A DNA stretch of 64,000 bases from Terriglobus albidus (GTDB lineage: Bacteria; Acidobacteriota; Terriglobia; Terriglobales; Acidobacteriaceae), in assembly GCF_025685425.1 (NCBI RefSeq), contig NZ_JAGTAS010000024.1:1-64000 (forward strand), in the 5' to 3' direction. Below, piece by piece: positions 43,367-54,739 of this stretch. The first letter of the stretch is position 1. The number at the start of each line of letters is the position of its first letter. The notes below the pieces were generated by a model. It saw only the letters and a list, made by a program, of their open reading frames with translations, was not told where the DNA came from and made no database searches. Made by a program: the position numbers and the translations under genes.

Positions 43367-43448
43367 TCGTGAAGATCCTTCCTATCGTGAATCTTGTATG
43401 AAGGACAGAGTACAGCACCCAGGCCACGCTTGCCGACCGCGACGCGAG

Positions 43449-43850
43449 CTAGGCGGCAGTTACTGGCTGCGTGCAGTACCTGCAGCGTGTGGCGTCCTTG
43501 GGAATGTCGCTTTTGCACTCCGGGCAGGCGCGGGTATCGGCCGGAGGAGGAGGATTGAATCGCCTGAGCAGGTACTGCATGGGCAGCACCATAAAGAAGT
43601 AGACGACGGCGGCATTCAGCAGGAAGGTGATGATGGCATTTAGAAAGTTGCCGTATTTCACGACACCGCTACCGACGTGCAGCTCCAGGTAACCGAAGTT
43701 CGGTTTGCCCACCGTAGCGGCGATCAGCGGGGTAACGACATCACCAACCAGGGAAGTGGTAATTGCGCCAAATGCCGCACCGATGATGACGGCGACGGCA
43801 AGGTCAACGACGTTGCCACGAAGAATAAAGTCGCGAAAGCCTTTCAGCAT
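43449..43850 (-). CDS. mscL: Large-conductance mechanosensitive channel MscL with zinc ribbon
   Basis: Opens under membrane tension to release osmolytes. 133 residues: FRDFILRGNVVDLAVAVIIGAAFGAI (M1), SLVGDVVTPLIA, YGNFLNAIITFLLNAAVVYFFMV (M2). The C-terminus carries a CPECKSDIPKDATRCRYC zinc ribbon instead of the usual charged helix alone; this variant occurs in several phyla. Confidence 0.95.
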   Translation of the reverse strand: MLKGFRDFILRGNVVDLAVAVIIGAAFGAITTSLVGDVVTPLIAATVGKPNFGYLELHVGSGVVKYGNFLNAIITFLLNAAVVYFFMVLPMQYLLRRFNPPPPADTRACPECKSDIPKDATRCRYCTQPVTAA

Positions 43851-43894
43851 GCCAGGTCTCCTTACGCGTATTCAACGCGTGCCGACGATAGCCA

Positions 43895-44203
43895 TCAGCG
43901 CGCGTTAGTAAGCCAATGCGCATAAGGATACAGAAGAAAGAAGAGCAATAGGGTGATAACCAGCAGATCGGCGTATATCAGCAAAAGTACGCCTCCGTGA
44001 TACCAGGACCATTGGCGGCGCATGCAGCGGAGGCAGTCGACGGTTCCGAGGAAGGAGGCCAGCGTTGGCAATATGAGCCACAGCGTTGCCCGGCTATTGG
44101 GGAAGTCGGAGAGCCAGATGCCGATGGCAAATGATCCAAAGACCAGCAGACCCCCACGTAACAGCGACTTGTGACGAAGGTCGAGCAAGGCCGGTACTGC
44201 CAT
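43895..44203 (-). CDS. Small membrane protein of unknown function
   Basis: 102 residues, three hydrophobic segments (about 18-32, 42-56 and 72-95). It begins AVPALLDLRHKSLLRGGLL and ends LLFFLLYPYAHWLTNAR. A degraded paralogue follows upstream at 44243-44467. No family recognised. Confidence 0.75.
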   Translation of the reverse strand: MAVPALLDLRHKSLLRGGLLVFGSFAIGIWLSDFPNSRATLWLILPTLASFLGTVDCLRCMRRQWSWYHGGVLLLIYADLLVITLLLFFLLYPYAHWLTNAR

Positions 44204-44242
44204 CTTTCCATGGTACTGCTCTCGCGAGGAAGGCGCTTGCTG

Positions 44243-44467
44243 CTACCAGGCTGCACAGGGCAACCAGTGAGCATAGGGATACAGCAGAAAGAGGAGCACC
44301 ATCATCAGCACCATCAGAGCGGTGTAGATACGCAGCAGCACGCTTTCGCGATAGCAGCCGGAAAGAAGAAACCCTGCGCAAAGCTCAGCATGGACAGCAG
44401 CGAGCCTCGCAGCAGGGATTTCAGATGGGGTTGAAACAGGGCAAAGAGGGCTTCGCTCTGGGGATAA
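44243..44467 (-). pseudogene. Decayed paralogue of the adjacent small membrane protein
   Basis: One frame reads ALFQPHLKSLLRGSLLSML, matching ALLDLRHKSLLRGGLLVFG in the intact neighbour; a second frame reads LLRIYTALMVLMMVLL and FLLYPYAHWL, matching its C-terminus. About 30 central residues (the region around LSDFPNSRATLW and DCLRCMRRQ) are missing and the frame shifts, so it cannot encode a full protein. Confidence 0.75.
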
Positions 44468-45535
44468 CTAATCGGCCGACACCGCAGACTCCGCATCAAG
44501 CATCTCCTTCATCGACATCTCGTAAGGTGCCTGAAGGACGCCGCGCTCCGTTATGATCGCCGTCACATACTTCGCGGGAGTGACGTCAAATGCGGGGTTT
44601 TCGATGCCCACACCGTGCGGGGTCATCTGCTTGCCGTTCGAGTGCGTGACCTCAACCGGAGAACGCTGCTCGATCGGGATCTGGTCACCGTGCTCTGTCG
44701 CCAGATCGATGGTCGACCATGGGGCGGCTACGTAGAACGGAATGCCGTGTTCCTTGGCCAGAACTGCGACGGAGTACGTGCCGACCTTGTTGGCGACGTC
44801 GCCGTTGGCGGCGATGCGGTCCGCGCCGACAATCACGGCCTGAATGCGGCCCTGACGCATCAGGGTGCCGGCCATGTTGTCGCACAGAACGGTGGTGGGG
44901 ATGTTGTCCTGCATCAGCTCCCAGGCGGTGAGACGCGCGCCCTGGAGATAGGGTCGCGTCTCGTCGGCGAGAACGTCGATCTTGTGGCCACGTTCTACGG
45001 CGGCGCGGATAACACCGAGCGCGGTTCCATAGCCGCAGGTGGCCAGAGCGCCGGCGTTGCAGTGGGTCAGTACGGTGCCTTTCCGCGGAAGCAGGGCAGC
45101 GCCGTGAGCCCCCATCTCCCTGCAGGCTTCGATATCGGCGTCGTACATGGCCTGTGCCTCTGCGATGAGCGCGGCCTTGATCTTCGGAATGGTGATGCCG
45201 GGCTTTGCGAGCAGCTCCTTGTACTTCTCATTCATGCGATCGATCGCCCAGAAAAGATTCACCGCGGTGGGACGGGTAGCCGCGAGCACCTTGCTCATCT
45301 CTTCGACTTCAGCGCTGAGCTGGTCAAGCGTGGCGGCGGAGCTGCGGTCGACACCGAGGGCGATGCCCATGGCGGCGGAGACGCCGATGGCAGGAGCGCC
45401 GCGCACGATCATGTCGCGGATGATGGTGGCAACGTCCTGATAGCTGGTCGCGGTGACGTAGATTTCATCAAGCGGCAGCTTCGTCTGGTCGATAAAGCGG
45501 ACGCCTTCGGGTGTCCATTCGAGGGTAGGAATCAT
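44468..45535 (-). CDS. mtnA: S-methyl-5-thioribose-1-phosphate isomerase
   Basis: Converts methylthioribose 1-phosphate to methylthioribulose 1-phosphate in methionine salvage. 355 residues: [35 protein letters not shown] with the catalytic Cys, [17 protein letters not shown] with the catalytic Asp, [18 protein letters not shown] and [16 protein letters not shown]. These exactly follow the mtnA subgroup of eIF2B-like proteins. Confidence 0.96.
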   Translation of the reverse strand: MIPTLEWTPEGVRFIDQTKLPLDEIYVTATSYQDVATIIRDMIVRGAPAIGVSAAMGIALGVDRSSAATLDQLSAEVEEMSKVLAATRPTAVNLFWAIDRMNEKYKELLAKPGITIPKIKAALIAEAQAMYDADIEACREMGAHGAALLPRKGTVLTHCNAGALATCGYGTALGVIRAAVERGHKIDVLADETRPYLQGARLTAWELMQDNIPTTVLCDNMAGTLMRQGRIQAVIVGADRIAANGDVANKVGTYSVAVLAKEHGIPFYVAAPWSTIDLATEHGDQIPIEQRSPVEVTHSNGKQMTPHGVGIENPAFDVTPAKYVTAIITERGVLQAPYEMSMKEMLDAESAVSAD

Positions 45536-45554
45536 GTCTATTACAGTTTACCGC

Positions 45555-46028
45555 TCAGGAAGCCGGGTCGGGGCGGGATGGAGATGCAGGGAATGTGCGG
45601 AGGAAGGCTTCTATTTCAGAACGGGTTATGGCCCATTCGGAGATTTTGTCTCCACTGTCTTCGGAGATCGTTCGACGATTGTGGAGGAGAGCGAACGGAG
45701 CATCCAGAGAAAACGGCTCCCGAAACCGATCATGCCAGGGCATCTGGTTTTGAAAATAGACGATATCTCCGTCGGGATACATCGGCCACCATTCCATATT
45801 CGAAGAGTGCTCGGGGCTAACGTAGTACACGATAAGAGCCGCCTTTTGGCCGGAAAGAACCGTCTCCAGTGCGAGCTTCCAGAGTGCTTCGTAGTCAGCC
45901 CTGCTCAGTTCAAACACATTGGCGTAGAGCTCCTCATGAAATGTTCCAATAACGAGATCGCCATGGGCTAAACGCAGCTCTTCGTCAATCACATCTGGTT
46001 CACCGCGGAAGCTGATCGAGAAGGACAT
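45555..46028 (-). CDS. Conserved protein of unknown function, possibly immunity-like
   Basis: 157 residues, soluble. Distinct segments are FHEELYANVFELSRADYEALWKLA, MEWWPMYPDGDIVYFQNQMPWHDRFREPFSLDAPF and SEWAITRSEIEAFLRTF. The EWWPMYPDGDIVYFQNQ stretch recalls the CdiI-type contact-dependent inhibition immunity proteins, but no toxin gene lies nearby, so that is a weak suggestion. A palindromic hairpin of CCCATGTCCC and GGGACATGGG follows at 46042-46066. Confidence 0.65.
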   Translation of the reverse strand: MSFSISFRGEPDVIDEELRLAHGDLVIGTFHEELYANVFELSRADYEALWKLALETVLSGQKAALIVYYVSPEHSSNMEWWPMYPDGDIVYFQNQMPWHDRFREPFSLDAPFALLHNRRTISEDSGDKISEWAITRSEIEAFLRTFPASPSRPDPAS

Positions 46029-46041
46029 ATCTAAAGGCCGG

Positions 46042-46066
46042 GCCCATGTCCCCGAGGGACATGGGG
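46042..46066. repeat. Perfect hairpin between the unknown gene and pyrE
   Basis: CCCATGTCCC / GGGACATGGG, with a short CGA loop, in the gap upstream of the unknown gene's start. Confidence 0.6.
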
Positions 46067-46115
46067 CACCCAGAGCATGGTCAGATCTTAGGGTATCGGC
46101 GAACCTTACCTATTG

Positions 46116-46712
46116 CTACTTTTGAGTTGGAAGCGCGATATGCGCGGCACGCACGTCATTTGCGGTGAAGGTGCTAATGAACGGCGCACCCGCTGCAGCA
46201 GCCTCGATGTTGGCTCGGCCGCCTTGCTCGCGGTCTACAAGGCAGAGAATGCCGATAACGTCCATGCCTGCCGCCTTTACGGCATCGATGGCGGTGATGG
46301 TGCTGCCGCCGGTGGTGCAGACGTCATCCACAACCACGACCTTGGCTCCGTGCTTCAGGAAGCCTTCGATCTGGCGTCCCGCGCCGTGTCCTTTGGGCTG
46401 CTTGCGGACGAGGAAGCCATTGAGCAGCGGTGTGCCTGGATGCTCCTTGGCGTACCAGGCAGAGGCGCTGGCGGTGTTGGAGACGACCGGGTCCGCACCC
46501 ATGGTCAGGCCGCCTACCGCTTCAGCCTGAGGAAAGTGTTGCCGGATCAGATCGTAGAGCACCAGGCCGGTCAGACGGCCGCCTTCAGCGTGCAGCGTGG
46601 TGATACGGCAGTCGATGTAGTAGTCCGACTTGGCGCCGGAGGAGAGCGTGAAATCGCCCAGACGGAAGGAGAGTGTGGCGATGAGGTTCAGAAGGGCTTC
46701 GCGGTCGTTCAT
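46116..46712 (-). CDS. pyrE: Orotate phosphoribosyltransferase
   Basis: Forms orotidine 5'-phosphate in pyrimidine synthesis. About 198 residues: FTLSSGAKSDYYIDCR, GGLTMGADPVVS, FLVRKQPKGHGAGRQIEG (loop lysine) and the PRPP motif VVVVDDVCTTGGSTITA. The ATG at 46712 (MNDREALLNL) starts the homologous region; the open frame extends further upstream without similarity. Confidence 0.95.
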   Translation of the reverse strand: MNDREALLNLIATLSFRLGDFTLSSGAKSDYYIDCRITTLHAEGGRLTGLVLYDLIRQHFPQAEAVGGLTMGADPVVSNTASASAWYAKEHPGTPLLNGFLVRKQPKGHGAGRQIEGFLKHGAKVVVVDDVCTTGGSTITAIDAVKAAGMDVIGILCLVDREQGGRANIEAAAAGAPFISTFTANDVRAAHIALPTQK

Positions 46713-46744
46713 CTCAATGGAGATTGTAGAACCTGGAGTATGCC

Positions 46745-47631
46745 CTAGTGCTGCAGCTTCTCCAGATGCTGGTAACCGCCGGTAGCAATGAAGGTCACCA
46801 TAAAGAGCGTGGCATTGTACGAAGCGTGCAGCAGCGTGGAGGCCGCCAGAGAGTTCAACCGCACGCGGACGCTGGTAAGCACGCAACTGACACAGAAGAG
46901 AAGAAACACCGCACCCCAGGTGTTGGCCAACTGAGAGGCATGCAGCGCGGCAAATCCAATGCTGGTAAAGATGCCCGAGAAGATCACCGCCTGCAGGCTG
47001 ACGGTACTGCTCGATTCCCAGTGAGCGCGAGCGGCATCCGAGCGTTCAAGCCGCAGCCAGTCAAAGGCGATGGCCACGCCAGGAAGAAAATAGCCGCGAA
47101 ACATCATCTCTTCGAAGAAGGGCGCGACGGTGGAACCGAAGATTGTGATCAGCCATAGATCGGCACGATCTTTGAAGAAAGCATTCATCGGTGCGGTGTC
47201 CGGTACAGAGACAAAGCGCTCGGCAATTCCCGCTGCAACGGATAGGCCCACTCCGCCCGTGAGCAGCAAAGGCCAGTAACGGCGTACTGCTGCGAAGTTC
47301 CACTGCAGCACATCGAAGTAGGGCCGCTTCCAGAAGTGAGGGTAAAGAAAGAAGCTCCAGACCAAGGTGCCTAGATAGCCGATCCCCATGGCATAGACGG
47401 ACATGCGAGGCAGACTCGCAATTCTCTCCAGACTATCCTTCTGTACCTTGCCGTCGTGGCTTCCGATGACAAAGGACAGGACGAGGGTTGCGACGACCAA
47501 CAACAGGAAGGCGGAAGCAGCAAAGGCGACTCCGTAGCCGAGATGCGGCTGGCGGACTACCGGAGCTCGGGACTGAAGAGCCTCCTCCAGGCGCCGGAAG
47601 TTCTCTTCTGCCCGTTCCTTGTCGATGTCGT

Positions 47632-47635
<4 letters not shown>
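46745..47635 (-). CDS. CPBP-family intramembrane metalloprotease (second copy)
   Basis: 296 residues with several membrane helices. Motifs: [10 protein letters not shown] (EExxxR), GFAALHASQ and [11 protein letters not shown] (HxxxN). The start is GTG at 47635 in a GTGA overlap with the uvrA stop, which implies co-translation. It differs from the 18694 gene by having an N-terminal cytosolic segment. Substrate unknown. Confidence 0.87.
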
Positions 47636-50451
<2,816 letters not shown>

Positions 50452-50656
50452 AGGCGCCGATTTGCGGTCAGGCCGCAAAACTCTAGAGTACATCCTCCGG
50501 AAACCGGAGGTATTCATCGGCAGGCAATGCTATTTCGGGAAAGTCGTATCTGAAGCGGCAATAGTATGGGGTAATGTCGTACTTGCTTAACACACATGTG
50601 TTGAAATAATAGGGACGCTGACCACACAGGTGCGTGTTCAGCAGGGAGTGGTCGTG

Positions 50657-50821
50657 GTGACATCAGTCATGATTCTGTGTGCGGTTCTGGCATCACTGGC
50701 AGCAGGTGTTTTGCTGGCTTACGGCATTTGCCAGGCGTTGTTCGCCATCTTCCGTGTGCATGCGCGTTCGGTTGCGGCGACACGTGTCTCCGCGGCGCCG
50801 GCACGGACGATTGCCGGATAG
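50657..50821 (+). CDS. Small membrane protein, 54 residues
   Basis: One long hydrophobic segment (VMILCAVLASLAAGVLLAYG) and then a basic FRVHARSVAATRV tail. GTG at 50657 is chosen because CAGGGAG lies eight bases upstream; other GTGs occur nearby. A 10-base palindrome (ACACATGTGT) sits about 55 bases upstream. A strong terminator follows the stop, supporting a genuine transcript. Function unknown. Confidence 0.6.
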   Translation: MTSVMILCAVLASLAAGVLLAYGICQALFAIFRVHARSVAATRVSAAPARTIAG

Positions 50822-50845
50822 AGAGATTCGAAAGTATTCAACAGA

Positions 50846-50880
50846 AAAGGGAGCCCCTGGGCTCCCTTCTTTCGTTTTTT
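50846..50880 (+). terminator. Intrinsic terminator after the 54-residue protein
   Basis: GGGAGCCC / GGGCTCCC with a two-base CT loop, followed by TTCTTTCGTTTTTT. Confidence 0.9.
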
Positions 50881-50945
50881 GTTTGTCATTTCGTAACGAT
50901 AGCGGAGAAATCTGCTCTCTACCGACAAACAGGCTTCGCTTCATC

Positions 50946-50980
50946 AACCCAGACAGCAAGCTGTCTGGGGACCCCTTTCG
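50946..50980. repeat. Short hairpin repeat (GGGGTCCC family), copy 5
   Basis: Read on the minus strand: GGGGTCCCCAGACAGC-TT-GCTGTCTGGGTT. Same frame as the copies at 13553 and 37365; arms AGACAGC/GCTGTCT. Just upstream, TGTCATTTCGTA-N-CGATAGCGGAGAAATCTGCT resembles 55814-55845. Confidence 0.7.
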
Positions 50981-51030
50981 TTCAGCAGATGACAACATTT
51001 CTGACAAGAACTTCTGAGACAACGCCCTAG

Positions 51031-51807
51031 CTATTTCGGAGTTTGCTGTTGGCGCATCTGCATGAGCTGCTGCAGGAGCTGCTCCGGCGTCTTCACACCG
51101 TTCGGCGTTTGTTGCTGTTGGGGTTGCTGCTGAGGATTCGAGTCGGGTGTTGACGAGTCAGATGGTGTTGGCAGGGGCTGCTGGGCGCCATCCTGCTGTT
51201 GGGCGGGCTGCGGCTGTCCGCCGGGTCCATACCCGAGGGGACCGGGTTGGGGCTGCCCCGGGCGTACGGCGTCGGACCGGGGAATGACCGGCTCATCCTC
51301 ATTGCCGGCGCGCTCGGCTGCCGCTGAAAAGACATTAGGCGGCGTTGCTGTACCCTGGCGCGCGGTAAGCGTCAGGTGCGCCGGAGAGGCCGCCGTGGCC
51401 TCCTGGTACAGCATGTTGCTCTTTGTGCCGTCGAGCAACTGGCGCAGGACCTCGCCGGCAGGCGCCGGCCCGTAGGTGCCGAAGACCCGCTCTTCGCTGA
51501 CGCCTCCGGTGATGCTCATCCCGGTTTTGCGGGAGATCTCACGAAGAATCTGGTTCAGGCTGGAATTCTGGGTCTTTACCGTCAGAGTGCCGTTGTCAAA
51601 CGTAATGGACGCTGGCTCCGCCGGCGGAACTGGTGTGGCCTGAGGGACGGGTGCGGGAGCCGGTGCAAGGGCCGTCGGCGCCGTTGGCGGAAGCGTGGCA
51701 GATGGTTTCTGCTGCGCTGATTTCTGCTGCGCCTGGGCAAAGGTGACGAGCACAGGCGAGGCCAGCAGAACGAGAAAAACGCCGGAAACAGTAGGATTGC
51801 GCGGCAT
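51031..51807 (-). CDS. Secreted STN/secretin-N-like domain protein with Pro/Gln-rich tail
   Basis: 258 residues. Signal peptide (NPTVSGVFLVLLASPVLVTFAQA), Pro/Ala-rich linker, then a compact domain ITFDNGTLTVKTQNSSLNQILREISRKTG with VSEERVFGTYGPAPAGEVLRQLLDGT. This is the alpha/beta STN (secretin and TonB N-terminal) pattern. The last 80 residues are Pro/Gln-rich (QQQPQQQQ). Here the domain is stand-alone, without a secretin or receptor barrel. Confidence 0.8.
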   Translation of the reverse strand: MPRNPTVSGVFLVLLASPVLVTFAQAQQKSAQQKPSATLPPTAPTALAPAPAPVPQATPVPPAEPASITFDNGTLTVKTQNSSLNQILREISRKTGMSITGGVSEERVFGTYGPAPAGEVLRQLLDGTKSNMLYQEATAASPAHLTLTARQGTATPPNVFSAAAERAGNEDEPVIPRSDAVRPGQPQPGPLGYGPGGQPQPAQQQDGAQQPLPTPSDSSTPDSNPQQQPQQQQTPNGVKTPEQLLQQLMQMRQQQTPK

Positions 51808-51929
51808 ATATAGGGATTAGACGCTGATCGGGCGCGAAATAGGCGCATTTCGCGTCTATTCCAATAGACTATCAATGCTGCGGGCTGGCCGGAGGCAATG
51901 GCCGAAACATCCGCAGGCGGGGTTCCGAA

Positions 51930-52931
51930 ATGAAGCGTTTGTCTGCGCTGTTTGCTGTTCTGTTAGCCGCCGGTCCGTTGATGGCGGAGACGTGCACGAC
52001 CCAGTCTCAGATGCAGGCGGCCGAGCGCGACGGCATTGCCACAGTTGCCCGTACGGTAGCCGCCGCGTTGCAGGCAAACGATGCGACTTCCATCAAGGCG
52101 CAGAGCAGTGCCCAGCTCGCGGGCAACTTCGCTGCAGTAGCGTCATTGACCGGGGATACGGCTCCTAAATTGAAGGGCGCGGCGCTGGCCGTGGAGAGTG
52201 TGTGGCTTCTTGACGCTACTTCCTTGAAGCCCAATGCGGATGGGTCTCCTGCAACGGGGCAGTTTTTCTGCACGCTGAACCAGAGCTCGGCGGAGACGGA
52301 TTTCACGATCGCCGGGTTGCCGGCGGGCAAATATGCCTTCGCCATTGTCAATGCATCCGGTACGAATCCATGGCGAATCAGCATGCTGCTACGCGACGAG
52401 AGTGGATGGAAGCTTGCCGGCCTGTATCCCAAGGCGTCGACCTCGGCAGGGAAGGATGGCCTGTACTACTGGACGACGGCCCGCACGATGGCCAAGCAGA
52501 ACCAGCCATGGAATGCGTGGCTGTACTATCAGCAGGCTGCGGCGCTACTGCAGCCGGTAGGGTTTATAAGCAGCACACATCTGGAAAAGCTGCAGACAGA
52601 GGCGTCCACCGCTGCGCCGCCGGTACTACAGAAAGGTGTCTCCGTGGACCAGCCGCTGGTACTGCGTGCGACCGATGGGACAGAGTACCGGATTACGGGC
52701 TTTGGTTTCGACGATAGCTCCAGCAAAGAGAAGGTGGACTTGGTCGTACATCTCAAGGTAGATACGGCCGGTGATGCCGCGGCCACCCGAAAACGAAACT
52801 CTGAGGCTGCGCGAACGCTCGTCCTCGCGTATCCTGAGCTTCGTTCAGCGTTTCATGGAGTATGGGTATCATCGGAGACGCCGGGGGCAAGCCCATTTGC
52901 CACCGAAGAGCCGATGGAGAACCTGCGTTGA
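51930..52931 (+). CDS. Conserved secreted protein of unknown function
   Basis: 333 residues with a signal peptide (KRLSALFAVLLAAGPLMAE). Mature region has CTTQSQMQAAERDGIATVAR at the N-terminus, FTIAGLPAGKYAFAIVNASG, then ISMLLRDESGWKLAGLYPK and a helical TARTMAKQNQPWNAWLYYQQAAALLQP that looks TPR-like. Two cysteines close to the signal site. No enzyme family recognised; a nitroreductase gene follows after 50 bases. Confidence 0.78.
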   Translation: MKRLSALFAVLLAAGPLMAETCTTQSQMQAAERDGIATVARTVAAALQANDATSIKAQSSAQLAGNFAAVASLTGDTAPKLKGAALAVESVWLLDATSLKPNADGSPATGQFFCTLNQSSAETDFTIAGLPAGKYAFAIVNASGTNPWRISMLLRDESGWKLAGLYPKASTSAGKDGLYYWTTARTMAKQNQPWNAWLYYQQAAALLQPVGFISSTHLEKLQTEASTAAPPVLQKGVSVDQPLVLRATDGTEYRITGFGFDDSSSKEKVDLVVHLKVDTAGDAAATRKRNSEAARTLVLAYPELRSAFHGVWVSSETPGASPFATEEPMENLR

Positions 52932-52981
52932 GCAGTACGGGCCACGGCCACGTTTTTGAGGGAGTAGAAGAACAGGAACGC

Positions 52982-53632
52982 ATGAGCCGCGCCGAGATCA
53001 AATCACTCGCCCAGGCGATTCGTGACCGCCGTGCAAGCCAAAGCTTTGACGGCGAACCGATGCCGCAGGACGATCTGCGGAAGATTCTGGAAGCGGGGTT
53101 GCAGGCCCCCAGCAGCTATAACCTGCAGCCCTGGCGTTTCATCGTGGTGCAGCAGCCGGAGCAGAAGCGCCGCCTGCGTGGAGCCTGTTTCAACCAGGCC
53201 AAGGTGGAAGAGGCCAGTGCAGTGATTGTCGCCTGTGGTGATGCCGACGCCTGGCGTAAGGATCTGGATGAAGTGATCACGTCCGGGCTCCGCGGTGGCA
53301 TGTCCGAGAGCCTGGCAGCGGCATCGCGAGAGAGCATTCCCCACTACTTCGCCGAGTTCAACTCCGACCAGATGCATGGCTGGCTGAATAAGCAGGTCAT
53401 GGTGGCCTTTACGCACATGCTGTTGATGGCCGAGGTCTTGGGCTACGACACGGCTCCGATGGAAGGCTTCGAGCAGGATAAGGTGCATGAAGTACTGCGC
53501 CTGCCCATGAGCTACTGGGTTGTCGCCGTACTGGCGCTCGGACGGATGCAGGGACCTGACAAATTCAATGGTGGCCGTTTCCCGTTCTCGCACACGGTCT
53601 TCTGCGAAGAGTTCGGCAAACCGCTGAAATGA
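52982..53632 (+). CDS. Nitroreductase family protein
   Basis: About 216 residues, FMN-dependent. RDRRASQSFDGEPMPQDDLRKILEAG with APSSYNLQPWRFIVV is the FMN-binding segment; the C-terminal part ends WVVAVLALGRMQG. AGGAACGC precedes the ATG at 52982; the longer open frame upstream overlaps the previous gene and is not needed. Its stop overlaps the NUDIX gene start (ATGA). Confidence 0.92.
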   Translation: MSRAEIKSLAQAIRDRRASQSFDGEPMPQDDLRKILEAGLQAPSSYNLQPWRFIVVQQPEQKRRLRGACFNQAKVEEASAVIVACGDADAWRKDLDEVITSGLRGGMSESLAAASRESIPHYFAEFNSDQMHGWLNKQVMVAFTHMLLMAEVLGYDTAPMEGFEQDKVHEVLRLPMSYWVVAVLALGRMQGPDKFNGGRFPFSHTVFCEEFGKPLK

Positions 53633-54072
53633 GCGACACACGCGAGTATCCCAGCGTTCCTGTTGTTGGGGTAGGGGCTATCGTCTTTCGGGACCGCAAG
53701 GTCCTGCTGGTGCGGCGCGGACGAGAACCGCTCAAGGGCGAGTGGTCGTTACCTGGCGGCCGTCTGGAACTAGGAGAACACCTGGAAGCCGCAGTGATCC
53801 GCGAGGTCAGGGAAGAGACCGGGCTGGACGTCCGGGTGGTACGCCACGCCGAGACCCTGGAACGGATCTTCCGCGAAGAAGATCGTGTTCGATACCACTA
53901 CGTCCTGGTGGATTTTCTCTGTGAAGTCACAGGAGGTGAGCTGCTTTGCGGAGATGATGCCGCAGATGCGGCCTGGTTTCCGCTGGACGCTGTCTTGCGC
54001 GGCGAGATCGCGGTTGCGCAGTTCACCCTTGAAGTTCTGGAGAGGGTGGCAGCTGGAACATTTTCCGTGTAG
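53629..54072 (+). CDS. NUDIX hydrolase
   Basis: 147 residues with the Nudix box GGRLELGEHLEAAVIREV then REETGL, in the MutT/ADP-ribose-type layout. It is coupled to the nitroreductase by an ATGA overlap. The last codons (TFSV, stop TAG) come from the right arm of palindromic element copy 5, so the element has replaced or extended its natural C-terminus. Confidence 0.92.
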   Translation: MSDTREYPSVPVVGVGAIVFRDRKVLLVRRGREPLKGEWSLPGGRLELGEHLEAAVIREVREETGLDVRVVRHAETLERIFREEDRVRYHYVLVDFLCEVTGGELLCGDDAADAAWFPLDAVLRGEIAVAQFTLEVLERVAAGTFSV

Positions 54073-54169
54073 GTGTAGAGTAGGAATTCCGCATCTATGG
54101 GCGTTTTCCGCAATGAAAACGCCGCCGCACGCCTCTTCCGGGATACCCAGCAACAGGGAAAATGCTCTA
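54056..54169 (-). repeat. Stop-codon-associated palindromic element, copy 5
   Basis: In the minus orientation it begins TAGAGCATTTTCCCTG, whose TAG (54167-54169) ends the molybdopterin-fold gene. The other arm, GAACATTTTCCGTGTAG on the plus strand, ends the convergent NUDIX gene. The internal hairpin GGCGTTTTC / GGAAAACGCC is intact. Confidence 0.95.
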
Positions 54170-54697
54170 CTCGATCGCTTTGACCGTAATGGCGGTCAGA
54201 TTCCGCACCCAGCGCGCGGGCCGCTTCTCTTCCGTGGAGACCAGCTTGAAGGCTCCGTCGGCGGCGAGGCGCTTCCCGTCGATCTGGTCTGCAACCAGGA
54301 CATCGCCGGTATGGTTGGCGGAATCCACTTCGGCAAGGGAATAGAGCACGCGATAGTGGTCTGTGCCCTCGGCGATGACTCCCAATAGATAGAGTTTGCC
54401 GCGGAGCTTCTCTCCGGTAGGTGCATCGACTTGCTTCAGCAAGTCAGTCAGAGGCACACCCGTGTAGGTTTCCTTTACCTTTCTGTGTTCGTTGAAGAGC
54501 TCCACAGACTTGTGCGGCATGGCTTTCAGATCGTCCGGGGACAGCTTCAGAACCTTGCCGGTTGGGCCGGTTACCGTCAACGAGGTAGAAGGAGTGGCTG
54601 GTTCGTGCGCATGGGCCATCGCCGGCTGCTGACCGGCCTGGGCGAAGACGGGCAAGCCGATGAAAATGCAGGCGAGAGCAAGGATGGTTGGGCGCAT
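54167..54697 (-). CDS. Secreted oxidoreductase-like molybdopterin-binding-fold protein
   Basis: About 176 residues with a signal peptide (RPTILALACIFIGLPVFAQA). The mature part LTVTGPTGKVLKLSPDDLKAMPHKSVEL, YTGVPLTDLLKQV and ALVADQIDGKR-type segments belong to the sulfite-oxidase-like SUOX fold. The cysteine that coordinates Mo is absent, so the cofactor is uncertain. The ATG at 54697 begins the signal peptide; the longer open frame is not needed. It diverges from nuoI, 42 bases away. Confidence 0.8.
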   Translation of the reverse strand: MRPTILALACIFIGLPVFAQAGQQPAMAHAHEPATPSTSLTVTGPTGKVLKLSPDDLKAMPHKSVELFNEHRKVKETYTGVPLTDLLKQVDAPTGEKLRGKLYLLGVIAEGTDHYRVLYSLAEVDSANHTGDVLVADQIDGKRLAADGAFKLVSTEEKRPARWVRNLTAITVKAIE

Positions 54698-54727
54698 GGC
54701 GAATACCAGCGTAACCCCGGTGTGGCA

Positions 54728-54733
54728 TATACT
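54728..54733 (+). promoter_or_regulatory. Candidate -10 element for leaderless nuoI
   Basis: TATACT ends six bases before the nuoI ATG at 54740. This spacing puts the transcription start at about the A of ATG. There is no ribosome-binding site before the start. Confidence 0.4.
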
Positions 54734-54739
54734 CAAACT

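Noticed and set aside
45555-46028. Contact-dependent inhibition immunity gene.
   Set aside because: Similarity to CdiI-type proteins rests on one segment, and no CdiA or toxin fragment is adjacent; kept as unknown protein.
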